IMG/VR virus record: IMGVR_UViG_3300046820_002270
Coordinates: 1-33,704 of that record
Origin: a virus
Length of the DNA: 33,704 nucleotides
Direction: 5' to 3' (one strand)
This document shows positions 1 to 7,800 of this stretch, piece by piece; the first letter of the stretch is position 1; every line of letters starts with the position of its first letter. The notes beneath the pieces were generated by a model. The model was not told the DNA's origin. It saw nothing but the letters and a program-made list of their open reading frames with translations, and made no database searches. The position numbers were made by a program, and so were the translations under genes.

Positions 1-28
1 ATATCTAGGGTTTTTGCTATAGGGTCAT

Positions 29-829
29 TCATGGTTCTGTAATTGTAACAACATATCCAAAGTTATCATCCGCATCGATTGATTCAACGCTAATACTCGT
101 ATTGGCATTAGTAGTCGGTTGTCCGTTTGCTGTAAGTCCTGGCTGCACTTCGACCGTTTGTAATTGCGTGTTCGCAGCCAATGCATTGAAGAAGTTTGTT
201 TCCGCAAACTTAACGACACTGCCACGACGGACAGGTCCAAACAAGTAGCCCTTCATGGTAAACGTCAAAGTCCAAATAATCGCACGACGATTTTCAAAAC
301 CACCCTCATAATCATCACTGACACTTACATCATTCAGAACAACAGGAATATCCATTACAATGCCCATCTCCGGTACAAGATGTACTGTTGTTGTCCACTC
401 CGGTGTAAAATAAGGGAGAATCTGTTCAACAATTCGCGTACCATCATCAGCGTTCTTCACCATGATTGAAAGTGTAAAGCTGAAATCATATGGCACAGGG
501 TTGTACTGGTATTTCAACTCATCAGGCGAACCGCTGTCAACTTTGTAGCGTTTACCAAGTGTGTTTAATTTACGTGCCGATGCATATGTGAGATCAAGCA
601 TCTCAAAAGACATTCGTGGAAGCTGAATAGCTGGCATCCGGTTCAAATCCGGATCACTGGTTACACGGGCGAGTGTTTTTTCTCGAGGTCCGTAAGAGAT
701 TGGTACTTTAACAGACCGCGTTATGTTCTTGTCCGTATCGGGTCTGTTAATGTAAATGTCATTGAACAACGTACCGAACAATGCAACGTATTTTCGTATC
801 AGTCCGTGATAGAATGTATGTCCTAGCAT
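29..829 (-). CDS. 15: gp15-like tail sheath stabilizer and completion protein
   Basis: This is a 266-aa protein, close to the 272 aa of T4 gp15. It matches gp15 along its length: an N-terminal FYHGLIRKYVALFGTLFNDI segment (T4 has a Phe/Tyr-rich RRYATLMGDLFSNI version), the signature IVEQILPYF near residue 135, and an ENRRAIIWTLTFTMKGYLFGP segment that corresponds to the T4 RRRIEWSLTFEVNGWMYPP stretch. In T4, gp15 forms a hexameric ring that caps the sheath and tube at the head-proximal end, and it contacts the neck proteins gp13/gp14. The start is an ATG whose first bases overlap the stop of the upstream gp14 gene (TGATG), so translational coupling is likely. The last 40 or so residues are Asn/Thr-rich and diverge from T4. 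Bases 1-28, downstream of the stop, contain no gene I can call. Confidence 0.9.
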   Translation of the reverse strand: MLGHTFYHGLIRKYVALFGTLFNDIYINRPDTDKNITRSVKVPISYGPREKTLARVTSDPDLNRMPAIQLPRMSFEMLDLTYASARKLNTLGKRYKVDSGSPDELKYQYNPVPYDFSFTLSIMVKNADDGTRIVEQILPYFTPEWTTTVHLVPEMGIVMDIPVVLNDVSVSDDYEGGFENRRAIIWTLTFTMKGYLFGPVRRGSVVKFAETNFFNALAANTQLQTVEVQPGLTANGQPTTNANTSISVESIDADDNFGYVVTITEP

Positions 830-1599
830 CAGTATGCTCCTTCGCTGAATGGATCGAGCTCAGTAAAGTCAACAATACCGTCTGCTACAGTTTCTATTTC
901 ATCATTGTCTGCTGTTGGATCATTTTCATTTATGTCATATGATTCTAGCAGCAATGGGTAACCTTCTTCATCAGTAATGAAGAGCCCAGATTCTGTTTGA
1001 ATACCAAATATATCCAGAGCAAGAGAGTAGTTGTCCGCTATTGCGTCCACCTCAGGAATGCCTGTGTCGAAGTACTCATTGTTGTATTCAAATAGCTCAC
1101 AGCGCAAGTCGTACGTCTGCAAAGCGCCCATTTGATAAAAAATTGATTCGTGTTCTACAAACTTTATCTCGAATAGCTTTTTGTTCAAAGGGAAATAAAT
1201 TAAATCACCTTCAAGTGGTCTATCACGTTCGATCGTCGCAAGCTGTTCTGAAGAAAGCTCAGCAGAAGGTGGAGCTGTTGCAACTGTACCAATTTCATTT
1301 GCAAACGTGCGACGTGCAATAGAGAACGTAATTTGGTCGCGGATCTGAAGATTGAACTTTGATAAGAAGTCACCATCACCACCAAACCCATCGACGTTCT
1401 TTATATACATCTCGACCATTACACCTTCGATAAACTCATGTAGAGGATCCTCATTGTAAATGCGGTCAATGTCACGTGTTCTGCGACGTATAAAGTATAC
1501 ATCATGACCATATATCTGGATAGATTCTATGATCAAATTCTCAATCAGCAGCTGTTCGCCGCTGCTTTGAAAGTTGTTGAAGAAGAAGTTTGTAGCCAT
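829..1599 (-). CDS. 14: gp14-like neck (head completion) protein
   Basis: This is a 256-aa protein, the same length as T4 gp14. The most diagnostic stretch is GDLIYFPLNKKLFEIKFVE at about residues 130-148, followed by FYQMGALQTYDLRCELFEY; T4 gp14 has the near-identical GDLIYFPMDNSLFEINWVE and FYQLGQ. Upstream, IESIQIYGHDVYFIRR corresponds to the T4 AESIQMRGVECYYVPR. In T4, gp13 and gp14 form the neck that closes the filled head and binds the finished tail. The C-terminal 60 residues are acidic (Asp/Glu-rich). The gene sits 2 bp after the nuclease gene and overlaps gp15 by one base. The start is the only reasonable ATG, because it leaves the usual MATN-type N terminus. Confidence 0.9.
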   Translation of the reverse strand: MATNFFFNNFQSSGEQLLIENLIIESIQIYGHDVYFIRRRTRDIDRIYNEDPLHEFIEGVMVEMYIKNVDGFGGDGDFLSKFNLQIRDQITFSIARRTFANEIGTVATAPPSAELSSEQLATIERDRPLEGDLIYFPLNKKLFEIKFVEHESIFYQMGALQTYDLRCELFEYNNEYFDTGIPEVDAIADNYSLALDIFGIQTESGLFITDEEGYPLLLESYDINENDPTADNDEIETVADGIVDFTELDPFSEGAY

Positions 1600-1601
1600 C
1601 C

Positions 1602-2024
1602 TTAACCCTTCAACTCACCTCTGGAGATCAGGATTGCTTTATTCTTTTGATGCTGCTCTTGTACTAACTCTTTGTTTTCACCCTGATATGCGACAGCGTA
1701 ATTGTTCTCTATTAACCACTTGTTAACGTTTGTTCCATCTTCTAGAATGAACTCACCCAAGATACGGCCAAACTTATCATCGTTGTTATCTGGTTTGAAT
1801 GTTCTGATCTTACACTTTACACCGGTGAGTTTATCCGTCAGCCTTCTCTTTGAGAGTAAACCTCTTGGTTTTTCTTCAGTATTGGTTGTGCGAGATTCAG
1901 GCGTATCTACTCCAGCCATTCTGACACGTTGGCCAGCTAGCACGACATTGAATCCTAGATCGAGATCAATATCGACCGTATCACCATCTAATACTTTGTT
2001 GATTTTGCATGCGTATTCGTACAT
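1602..2024 (-). CDS. Staphylococcal nuclease-like (TNase/SNase) protein
   Basis: This is a 140-aa single-domain SNase-fold protein. The calcium and catalytic signature is complete: DGDTVDIDLDLGF at residues 13-25, R35 followed by GVDTPES (D40, T41, E43), and KFGR with R87. These correspond to Asp21, Arg35, Asp40, Thr41, Glu43 and Arg87 of the secreted S. aureus enzyme. A C-terminal helix (NKWLIENNYAVAYQGENKEL) also fits the fold. Members cleave DNA or RNA to 3'-phosphates with Ca2+. No signal peptide is visible, so it should act in the infected cell or inside the virion. It lies between gp13 and gp14 with gaps of only 2-3 bp, so it is co-expressed with late neck genes rather than with early host-takeover genes. 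Its role in the phage is unknown; DNA trimming, host DNA breakdown or a virion-carried nuclease are all possible. Confidence 0.85.
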   Translation of the reverse strand: MYEYACKINKVLDGDTVDIDLDLGFNVVLAGQRVRMAGVDTPESRTTNTEEKPRGLLSKRRLTDKLTGVKCKIRTFKPDNNDDKFGRILGEFILEDGTNVNKWLIENNYAVAYQGENKELVQEQHQKNKAILISRGELKG

Positions 2025-2027
2025 TGT

Positions 2028-2771
2028 TTACCCGATCATGTCCGTTACAGGCAATGAGTAGCTGGAAATCATTTCCTTCTCCATTGCTTCCAATTCTGCC
2101 TTTGCATCATCGAGAATCTTATCACCGTTGAATTGAACACCACCAGGAAGTTGCATACCTGAAAACTTAGTCAAGTTTGATCCCCATTGGTATTTAATTT
2201 TTGCTGTTGCGTAGTTTTGCAACCAGCGATCGGACCACATATCGGAAAACACTTCCGGATCCAACACCTCATAAGCTTCAATTAGTAGAAACTCTCCGGC
2301 GTTATAATTCTCCCACTTCGTATCGATGTACAAACGGTCACGGTGACGACTAAATCTTATTGGTTGTTGGCCAACGAGAAATTCCGAGATCAAGGCGAGA
2401 TGTTGCATCGCCATGTAATACGGAATCATGGAATATGCCGTTAGTGTGTACAGATCGTTAAGAGCAATCTGATAACGGATGTTGAACATATCATCAGAAC
2501 GAATTGACGGATCGCCAATAGGAAATACACGAACAGCTCCGATGATATTCTCAGGTAACGTAATATATTTGTTCGTTATGTCGTTACTCGTAATCTGATG
2601 TTTATAATAAACCTTCTCGGTCCCATCGAAGTGGTAGTCCCAGTAATAACGAATAGATTCATCAATGCGATCTTCTACCTGATCGTCATCAACGTTAATT
2701 TCAATGACAGGCTTACCCAGTTTGCGTAGGCAGTATTCTTTAAAATCTGATCTTGTTATTGGAACGGCCAT
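2028..2771 (-). CDS. 13: gp13-like neck (head completion) protein
   Basis: This is a 247-aa protein assigned to the T4 gp13 neck family. It starts MAVPITRSDFKEYCLRKLG, then has a D-rich segment (INVDDDQVEDRIDESIRYYWDYHFDG) typical of marine T4-like gp13, a central ALNDLYTLTAYSMIPYYMAMQ helix, and a C-terminal WLQNYATAKIKYQWGSNLTKF stretch followed by an acidic helix. Its position directly ahead of gp14 and gp15 (with only the nuclease gene between) agrees with T4 order. The start is firmly set: a strong Shine-Dalgarno AAGGAG lies 6 bases upstream of the ATG, in a short leader after a late-promoter-like box. The protein should act with gp14 in sealing the packaged head and joining the tail. 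Confidence 0.87.
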   Translation of the reverse strand: MAVPITRSDFKEYCLRKLGKPVIEINVDDDQVEDRIDESIRYYWDYHFDGTEKVYYKHQITSNDITNKYITLPENIIGAVRVFPIGDPSIRSDDMFNIRYQIALNDLYTLTAYSMIPYYMAMQHLALISEFLVGQQPIRFSRHRDRLYIDTKWENYNAGEFLLIEAYEVLDPEVFSDMWSDRWLQNYATAKIKYQWGSNLTKFSGMQLPGGVQFNGDKILDDAKAELEAMEKEMISSYSLPVTDMIG

Positions 2772-2788
2772 GGTGTCTCCTTTTTAAC

Positions 2789-2796
2789 TATTTATC
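2789..2796 (-). promoter_or_regulatory. Candidate T4-type late promoter ahead of gp13
   Basis: The minus strand reads GATAAATA here, one mismatch from the T4 late consensus TATAAATA. It overlaps the TGA stop of the upstream C1q-like gene and lies 18 bases before the gp13 ATG. A start site 5-6 bases downstream would leave a short leader that still contains the AAGGAG ribosome site. This is inferred from sequence and placement only. Confidence 0.4.
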
Positions 2797-3436
2797 AGAC
2801 ACCTCTGACAAAGGATCCATTGAACTGTGGTCCAAAAACAAGGCCTTGTTCCGTCACGAGCGTTACGTGGTTGTGAATTGCGTATATTTCAAAATAATCA
2901 CTGTTTGCAGTGTTTGCAAAAACTAGATGATTAACGCTGATACCAATTGTATTACCCGATGCACGGTCGCCTCTTTTGTGTTCAGCACCATTCTTATATA
3001 GAGTTATGATGAGGGCGTTTGCACCCAGATTTGCTTCCGTCGATATCGTTGCATTAAGTTGATAATAACCTGATATAGTTGGAGTAAACCTACTGTTTGC
3101 AAAGCAATTATTTGTATCAAAGTCTTCTGTATTAAAATTTATCTTGGTAGCTGTATTAGTTGGGATACTCGTGTTGGCAGCTCCGTAAGCGCTGAATGCT
3201 GGTCCATTTGTAATTTGCGTGACATATGTTGTTGTGACAAGTGTTCCGTTTGCATCATACACGGGCGTACCGGTACCAAATTCAATAATTGCGGAACCGT
3301 TCGAACTAAACAACTTACCATCTGTAAGGTTCAATGCAAGTTCACCAGCATCGATATAGGTTGTATTGCCTGAACTCGTCGTGTTAGGCGTACGTCCGGA
3401 AATCGATGTTCTTTTTATTTGAAATTTATTTGGCAT
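2795..3436 (-). CDS. Short fibre protein with C1q/TNF-like C-terminal domain
   Basis: This is a 213-aa protein in two parts. Residues 1-55 (MPNKFQIKRTSISGRTPN... AGELALNLTDGKLFSSNG) form the short N-terminal module seen on many phage fibres, in which a Q(I/L)KR start leads to a GELA(L/Y) strand pair. Residues of about 75-213 resemble a C1q/TNF-type jelly roll: FSAYGA start, TATKINFNTEDFDTNNCF, a FTPTISGYYQLNATIS core, LYKNGAEHKRG, and a terminal GPQFNGSFV strand. Such domains are usually trimeric and bind proteins or glycans. It is the last fibre gene before the neck genes, near the position of T4 gene 12/wac. A ribosome site AGGAG lies 7 bases before the ATG. I infer a receptor-binding or whisker role; the target is unknown. 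Confidence 0.65.
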   Translation of the reverse strand: MPNKFQIKRTSISGRTPNTTSSGNTTYIDAGELALNLTDGKLFSSNGSAIIEFGTGTPVYDANGTLVTTTYVTQITNGPAFSAYGAANTSIPTNTATKINFNTEDFDTNNCFANSRFTPTISGYYQLNATISTEANLGANALIITLYKNGAEHKRGDRASGNTIGISVNHLVFANTANSDYFEIYAIHNHVTLVTEQGLVFGPQFNGSFVRGV

Positions 3437-3466
3437 GAGAGCTCCTATCTAGGTACTTGGTCTTAT

Positions 3467-3973
3467 TTAAGACTTAGCTTGTCTTCTCTTTGTTTGAGGT
3501 TTGGCTGGTGACGTTTTAACCTCGGGCACCGGTTGAGACGCTGTGAGGAATTCTTGCTTCATCGATGCTGAACTTATTACTTTCATCTGCAACACGCTGT
3601 TCTTTACTTCGAGATCTTTATACAACTTTTGCAACCTGTCTCGTTCCTCCTCGAGGATACGTACTCTTTCTTGTGACTGTTCAAGCTCGATCTTTGAGGG
3701 AAGCTGCGCATCGATACGCGCACGTAACTCCGTTTGAAGGTGTTCGTGTTGTTGGATCCGCGTCTCTAGCTCACGTATTGTCTCTCTATTTTGACCCAAT
3801 GCTTGGTGCATCCTACCCATCTCTTCCTGAAGCTGTATGCTTGTTTCAGTAGTATCTTTGAGCTTAGCCTCAGCAATTGTCGCGCGTGTATCTAACATTA
3901 CAGCACGCGACAATAGATCATTCATTGTGTCTTTCTGCTTTTGCACAAAGACGTTAACAAATTCAGCTTCCAT
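3467..3973 (-). CDS. Coiled-coil protein of unknown function
   Basis: This is a 168-aa protein that I cannot assign to a named family. Residues of about 1-125 are almost entirely predicted helix with a heptad-like pattern (for example LQEEMGRMHQALGQNRETI and ERVRILEEERDRLQKLYKDL), interrupted near a single proline at about residue 91. The last 40 residues are Pro/Lys-rich and basic, ending QTKRRQAKS. There is no signal peptide or membrane segment. A clear AAGGA ribosome site precedes the ATG, and the gene sits 18 bp after the large repeat fibre. T4 has the coiled-coil fibritin (wac) in roughly this place, next to gene 13, so an analogous whisker or an assembly chaperone is conceivable, but I see no fibritin foldon sequence. 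Confidence 0.6.
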   Translation of the reverse strand: MEAEFVNVFVQKQKDTMNDLLSRAVMLDTRATIAEAKLKDTTETSIQLQEEMGRMHQALGQNRETIRELETRIQQHEHLQTELRARIDAQLPSKIELEQSQERVRILEEERDRLQKLYKDLEVKNSVLQMKVISSASMKQEFLTASQPVPEVKTSPAKPQTKRRQAKS

Positions 3974-3991
3974 TATAAATCCTTCACTTTT

Positions 3992-6900
3992 TTAATATGT
4001 TCCGCCGTCAAGAGTGTTATACGCAACAACACCGCCGGATATTTGTAAGACTGTGCCTTCGCTACCTACACTTAGCTTTCTAAAACCGTTCGTGCTATTT
4101 GCAACGAGCATATCCTCAGCAGTATACGTATTCAAACCTGTACCACCAGAGTTACCTGCGAGAGGTGTTGACAACGTCAGCGTATTAGCAACGATAGCAA
4201 CGTTCAACGTGCTGTTTGCTGTTAAAGCAACGGTTGTTGAATTGGCAATAAAGCCTGTCAGACCTGCACCACCGGTTCTAATGAACGCTTGTAACGTTGC
4301 AAAGGCAAACGATGTGTTACCTGTATCAACGGTACCAGCTGGTGATGGATCTAATCCTTGGAACAGCTTGTAGATACCACCATCGCTTGCATCACGGAAC
4401 ATACCTGTGTGCTCGTGAGGAGAACCATCGCCTACTTCATAACTTCCGAAGAAACCAATATCAACGACATCACCGGTAGTGTTGTCAGACGCCAACTGAA
4501 TCATCGAGTCAGTAATGCTCAGGTTGTTGGCGCTAATAGTCGTCAATGTGCCGGTAACGTTTAGGTTACCCGATACAACAATGTCATTAACAGCAATTGT
4601 GTTAGCTGTTAGCTTATTGGTAATAGAAACGTTAGCACCAAACGAAGCGTTTGCTGCAACTTGCAGCGTTGTTGCAACGTTTGCAAAACCGTTTATTGTC
4701 GTGTTACCAAACGTTGCCGTAGCGTTGGTTGTTGTGAACCCCGACTGTGTAATCTGTACGTTGATTGTACTGTTACCGACAGAAATTACCGATGTATTAA
4801 CAACAACGTTTGCACCAACGGCAATATGTGTTGTGTTAACAACGGAGTTGCCTGCTGTTAATCCTGTCTGTGTAATGACTGTATTAACAGTTGAGTTACC
4901 AATATACAGAGCCGTCGCGTTCGCAATAACGTTTGCGCCAACAGAGATAACGGAGTTGTTAACAACGACGGTCCGTGTTGCTGTTGCGTATGAAGTACCG
5001 ACTTGTGTAGTGACGGCGTTAACAGTTGAGTTACCAATATACAGAGCCGTCACGTTCGCAATAACGTTTGCACCAGCTGCCAATACTGTTGTGTTAACAA
5101 CAGATGAGCCAACAAGAACAGCAATGGGGCTAACGTTTACTGAAGCTGTGCTGTTAGCAACGCGAATCTGTGTTGAGGTAACGGAAGCGTTAACAGTACT
5201 GTTACCAACAAATAACTGTGTCGTATTTGCAGCAACGTTTGCACCAACATACACACCTGTGGTGTTTGATACGACAGTAACGGTACCGTCGGTTATAACG
5301 ATATCGTTAAAGTCAAGGTTGGTGTATTGTGTGGTGTTACCAACACGAAGAGTAGACGTATTAGCGACGACGTTTGCGCCAACAAACACACCTGTTGTAT
5401 TTGACGTAACCGTAACCGTGCTGTCGGTTATAATGACATCGTTAAAGTCGATAGTTGTAGACTGAGTCGTATTGCCAATACGCAGTGCTGATACGTTAGC
5501 AACGACGTTTGCGCCAACAGATATTTGTGATGTGTTAACGACAGTGGTTACTGTGCCGTTTTGTGCGACGACGCCATTTTGAGACGTGACGCTGTTTACT
5601 GTTGAGTTACCAACAAACACAGTAGTTGTATTTGCAATAACGTTTGCACCAGCTGCTACGACTGTCGTATTGACTCTACTTGTTCCAACATCAATAGACG
5701 TAGGTGTAACGTTCGATGAGCTCGATGCATTTCTAACTGTAATAAACGAGCTGTTTGTGTATGCATTAACAGTCGAATTGCCAACCAGTATAGCATCACC
5801 ATCAATGGTGACATTGCTAACTGTCAGCATTGAACCCTTGAGTTGTAGGTTACCAGCTGTCAACGTCGTGTTGACAGTACTGTTGCCCATGAACAGGGTT
5901 GTTGCATTAAGAGTGACGTTTGCACCAACAGATACTGTTGTTGAATTAACAGTTGAAATACCAACTGTAAATGCAATCGGTGTAACGTTTGCTGTACCAG
6001 TACTATTGGCTGCTTGTATCAGTGTCGATACAACAGTTGCATTGACAGTGCTGTTACCAACGAGCAAGCCGGTCGCTGTTGTAATAACGTTTGCACCAAC
6101 AGATACAGCTGTCGAGTTGACTGTTGAAATGCCAACGGCAAATGCTGTTGGAGTAACGTTTGCCGTACCTGTGCTGTTTGCTACCTGTATCAACGTTGAC
6201 GTAGCAGTTGAATTAACGGTACTATTACCCATGAACAACGCTGTTGCGTTGAGAATAGCGTTTGCACCAACAGATACAGCTGTCGAGTTGACGGTAGAGA
6301 TACCAACAGCAAATGCTGTTGGAGTGACGTTTGCCGTACCGGTACTGTTCGCTGCTTGTATTAGTGTTGAAACGACAGTTGCATTAACGGTGCTGTTACC
6401 AACAAGTAATCCAGTTGTGGTTGCAACGACGTTCGAGCCAACGGAAACCTGTGTTGTGTTGACAGTGGTCGTGACAGAAGGACTAAAAGCAACAATACCG
6501 ACAGGACTGTGAACCGCGTTGACAGTACTGTTACCAGTGTACACAGATGTCAGGTTTGCAACAACGTTAGCACCGATAGAAATTTGCGCAGTGTTAACTG
6601 TTGTAGTGACGGTAGGACTTGCAACAACGACGCCTGTCTGCGTCGACACAACGTTAACTGTGCTGTTACCAACATACAAGGCTGTGGTATTACCAACAAC
6701 GTTAGCGCCAATGTTGATGCTACCGTTTACAGTTAGCGCATCAGTTGCTGCAACAAACGTGAGACCAGCGTCACTCGTTAAACCACCAGTAGAGTTACCA
6801 AACGCAACCTGCGTTGCAGTGACAACACCCGTACGCGTGTCGATGTAGTTCTTAACAGCCCACGATGTGACAAGTTCGTTATTCGAACCAGCCGCAGTAG

Positions 6901-7216
6901 CGCCAAGCTGCGATGTATTTGCTGCTGTGGAGATCGATGTGACGTTGACTGTTGATCCAGCAGCACCGATAATCAGCTTTGCCGTTTGAACAGAATCAAT
7001 CCAACTCGATGCGTTTGCAATCAGTGCTTGATTTGCGGTAAGTATACCTGGATAGCGAGCACCACTAATGGCAACAACGTTTGCTGAGTTGGCAACTCCG
7101 TTCACGCTACCAATGTATAGTATCTCACCGTTTCCAGAGTATGCAAGTTCACCAACGGCAACGCTTGTTGGCACTGCCGAGGTGTTACTTCTCTTTATTT
7201 GAATTTGGTTTGCCAT
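3992..7216 (-). CDS. Large repeat-built tail fibre protein (GNSTVN repeats)
   Basis: This is a 1,074-aa fibre. The N terminus (MANQIQIKRSNTSAVPTS then VGELAYSGNGEILYIG) is the same attachment-type module as in the C1q-like gene nearby. Residues of about 165-820 are a degenerate array in which SVGANV...LxVGNSTVN recurs; within it is a run of about three 57-aa units. The rest is a C-terminal fibre module containing SITDSMIQLASDNTTGDVVD, IGFFGSYEVGDGSPHEHTG and MFRDASDGGIYKLF, a motif set I know from phage fibres, and it ends LDGGTY. The composition is Asn/Thr/Val/Ser with almost no Cys, as expected for a beta-rich trimeric shaft. Its ATG directly abuts the stop of the 73-aa gene (TAAATG). It is probably a long or side tail fibre; its receptor is unknown. 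Confidence 0.78.
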   Translation of the reverse strand: MANQIQIKRSNTSAVPTSVAVGELAYSGNGEILYIGSVNGVANSANVVAISGARYPGILTANQALIANASSWIDSVQTAKLIIGAAGSTVNVTSISTAANTSQLGATAAGSNNELVTSWAVKNYIDTRTGVVTATQVAFGNSTGGLTSDAGLTFVAATDALTVNGSINIGANVVGNTTALYVGNSTVNVVSTQTGVVVASPTVTTTVNTAQISIGANVVANLTSVYTGNSTVNAVHSPVGIVAFSPSVTTTVNTTQVSVGSNVVATTTGLLVGNSTVNATVVSTLIQAANSTGTANVTPTAFAVGISTVNSTAVSVGANAILNATALFMGNSTVNSTATSTLIQVANSTGTANVTPTAFAVGISTVNSTAVSVGANVITTATGLLVGNSTVNATVVSTLIQAANSTGTANVTPIAFTVGISTVNSTTVSVGANVTLNATTLFMGNSTVNTTLTAGNLQLKGSMLTVSNVTIDGDAILVGNSTVNAYTNSSFITVRNASSSSNVTPTSIDVGTSRVNTTVVAAGANVIANTTTVFVGNSTVNSVTSQNGVVAQNGTVTTVVNTSQISVGANVVANVSALRIGNTTQSTTIDFNDVIITDSTVTVTSNTTGVFVGANVVANTSTLRVGNTTQYTNLDFNDIVITDGTVTVVSNTTGVYVGANVAANTTQLFVGNSTVNASVTSTQIRVANSTASVNVSPIAVLVGSSVVNTTVLAAGANVIANVTALYIGNSTVNAVTTQVGTSYATATRTVVVNNSVISVGANVIANATALYIGNSTVNTVITQTGLTAGNSVVNTTHIAVGANVVVNTSVISVGNSTINVQITQSGFTTTNATATFGNTTINGFANVATTLQVAANASFGANVSITNKLTANTIAVNDIVVSGNLNVTGTLTTISANNLSITDSMIQLASDNTTGDVVDIGFFGSYEVGDGSPHEHTGMFRDASDGGIYKLFQGLDPSPAGTVDTGNTSFAFATLQAFIRTGGAGLTGFIANSTTVALTANSTLNVAIVANTLTLSTPLAGNSGGTGLNTYTAEDMLVANSTNGFRKLSVGSEGTVLQISGGVVAYNTLDGGTY
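4757..6709 (-). repeat. Degenerate in-frame repeat array (core GNSTVN; 57-aa units)
   Basis: The coding repeat inside the 1,074-aa fibre. The clearest section (about 5930-6445) has units of 171 bp (57 aa): a segment starting gagttga at 6113 recurs starting gagttga/gagttgac at 6284. Each unit carries TLIQxANSTGTANVTP, AFAVGISTVNST and VSVGANV, then GNSTVN. Units flanking this core are shorter and more diverged, with 22-45 residues between GNSTVN motifs. Confidence 0.75.
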
Positions 7217-7438
7217 TTAAAATGTTCCCCCGTCTAGGTCTAGTAATTTTACAACATATTTGTCTGTCGACGGATCATAAACGAGGGTGCTGTTCACCGG
7301 CGTATTAGCCGTATCAGCTGTCACATCCAAAAGACCATCTAACCGTCTGTTGGCATCCGCTTGTATTGTGTTCTTTAGCGTAACTGGTGAGCTGGCCTGA
7401 AGCTGTCCATTTGTCACCTTTACAACAATTGCCGTCAT
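7217..7438 (-). CDS. Small virion-associated protein ending in DGGTF
   Basis: This is a 73-aa protein of a type I recognise only as a small hypothetical from marine T4-like phages. It begins MTAIVVKVTNGQLQASSPVT, has a Leu/Asp-rich middle (RRLDGLLDV), and ends with VNSTLVYDPSTDKYVVKLLD followed by LDGGTF. The ending closely resembles the last residues of the neighbouring 1,074-aa fibre (LDGGTY), which hints at a shared terminal structural motif. The ATG overlaps the TGA of the preceding gene (ATGA) and the stop abuts the fibre start, so it is tightly coupled to both. It is probably a small structural or fibre-associated subunit; no enzymatic motif is visible. Confidence 0.65.
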   Translation of the reverse strand: MTAIVVKVTNGQLQASSPVTLKNTIQADANRRLDGLLDVTADTANTPVNSTLVYDPSTDKYVVKLLDLDGGTF

Positions 7439-7761
7439 CTCGTCACTCCTGGCGTTACAGTTACGATGCCTTCGAGAATTCGAGACGTCAAGGAGCCACT
7501 TGTAATCAAAACATCATACACATATCGACCGGGAACTAAATTCGCAGTCTGAGTATCGGTTAGAGAAAGAATAATCAACCCCTGAGTACCGGATACTGTG
7601 GTGGTGAAACTAACCGACGATGATGAGGTATGTGTCTTTCTAATCTGAGAATTTGCTGTGTAACCAGTCAAATCAACGACATTTCCATCATCATCCGTTA
7701 AGTTTATAGATGTGGAATAATCTGTTCTCTGATCGATGACAAGATTTGCTTTAATTGCCAT
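7435..7761 (-). CDS. Small Ig-like/BppU-like tail structural protein
   Basis: This is a 108-aa protein that looks like a single beta-sandwich: MAIKANLVIDQRTDYSTSIN, then LTDDDGNVVDLTGYTANSQI, RKTHTSSSSVSFTTTV, LIILSLTDTQTANLVPGRYV and YDVLITSG ending in GIVTVTPGVT. The order 'input field, D-x-x-G, L-T-G-Y, R-K, PGRYVYDV' is shared with small baseplate/fibre accessory proteins of many phages and with the N-terminal domain of BppU-type proteins. It is the first gene behind the only perfect late-promoter box found, so it probably heads a late unit of this protein, the 73-aa protein, the 1,074-aa fibre and onward. It overlaps the next gene by 4 bases. I infer a role as a fibre or baseplate adaptor. 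Confidence 0.65.
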   Translation of the reverse strand: MAIKANLVIDQRTDYSTSINLTDDDGNVVDLTGYTANSQIRKTHTSSSSVSFTTTVSGTQGLIILSLTDTQTANLVPGRYVYDVLITSGSLTSRILEGIVTVTPGVTR

Positions 7762-7791
7762 GTACCAATCCGCTTATTATTGTTATCGCGG

Positions 7792-7799
7792 TATTTATA
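7792..7799 (-). promoter_or_regulatory. Perfect T4-type late promoter (TATAAATA)
   Basis: The minus strand reads TATAAATA, the exact T4 late-promoter -10 consensus recognised by gp55-type sigma. It lies in the largest intergenic gap of the window (7762-7800), just past the methyltransferase stop, and 31 bases upstream of the ATG at 7761. It is the only exact match I found on the minus strand. It should drive the second fibre block and possibly the neck genes. Confidence 0.65.
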
Positions 7800-7800
7800 T

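Noticed and set aside
1-28. Start of a further minus-strand gene (ATG at 28-26) after gp15
   Set aside because: That frame meets a stop (TAG) after three codons. The sequence to the left is not available, so no gene is called.
2795-2808. Hairpin TCAGA-CACC-TCTGA as a terminator after the C1q-like gene
   Set aside because: The stem is only 5 bp and AT-containing, lies within the coding region, and no U-run follows.
4515-6512. Long plus-strand open frames (316 and 308 codons) opposite the 1,074-aa fibre
   Set aside because: They are antisense shadows of the repeat array: their translations are a Val/Leu/Thr mirror of the GNSTVN repeats, with no ribosome sites or family motifs. The minus-strand frame has a recognised fibre start and end.
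3992-7216. Diversity-generating retroelement, suggested by tropism-determinant-like N termini of two fibres
   Set aside because: No reverse transcriptase, template repeat or adenine-biased variable repeat was seen in the window.
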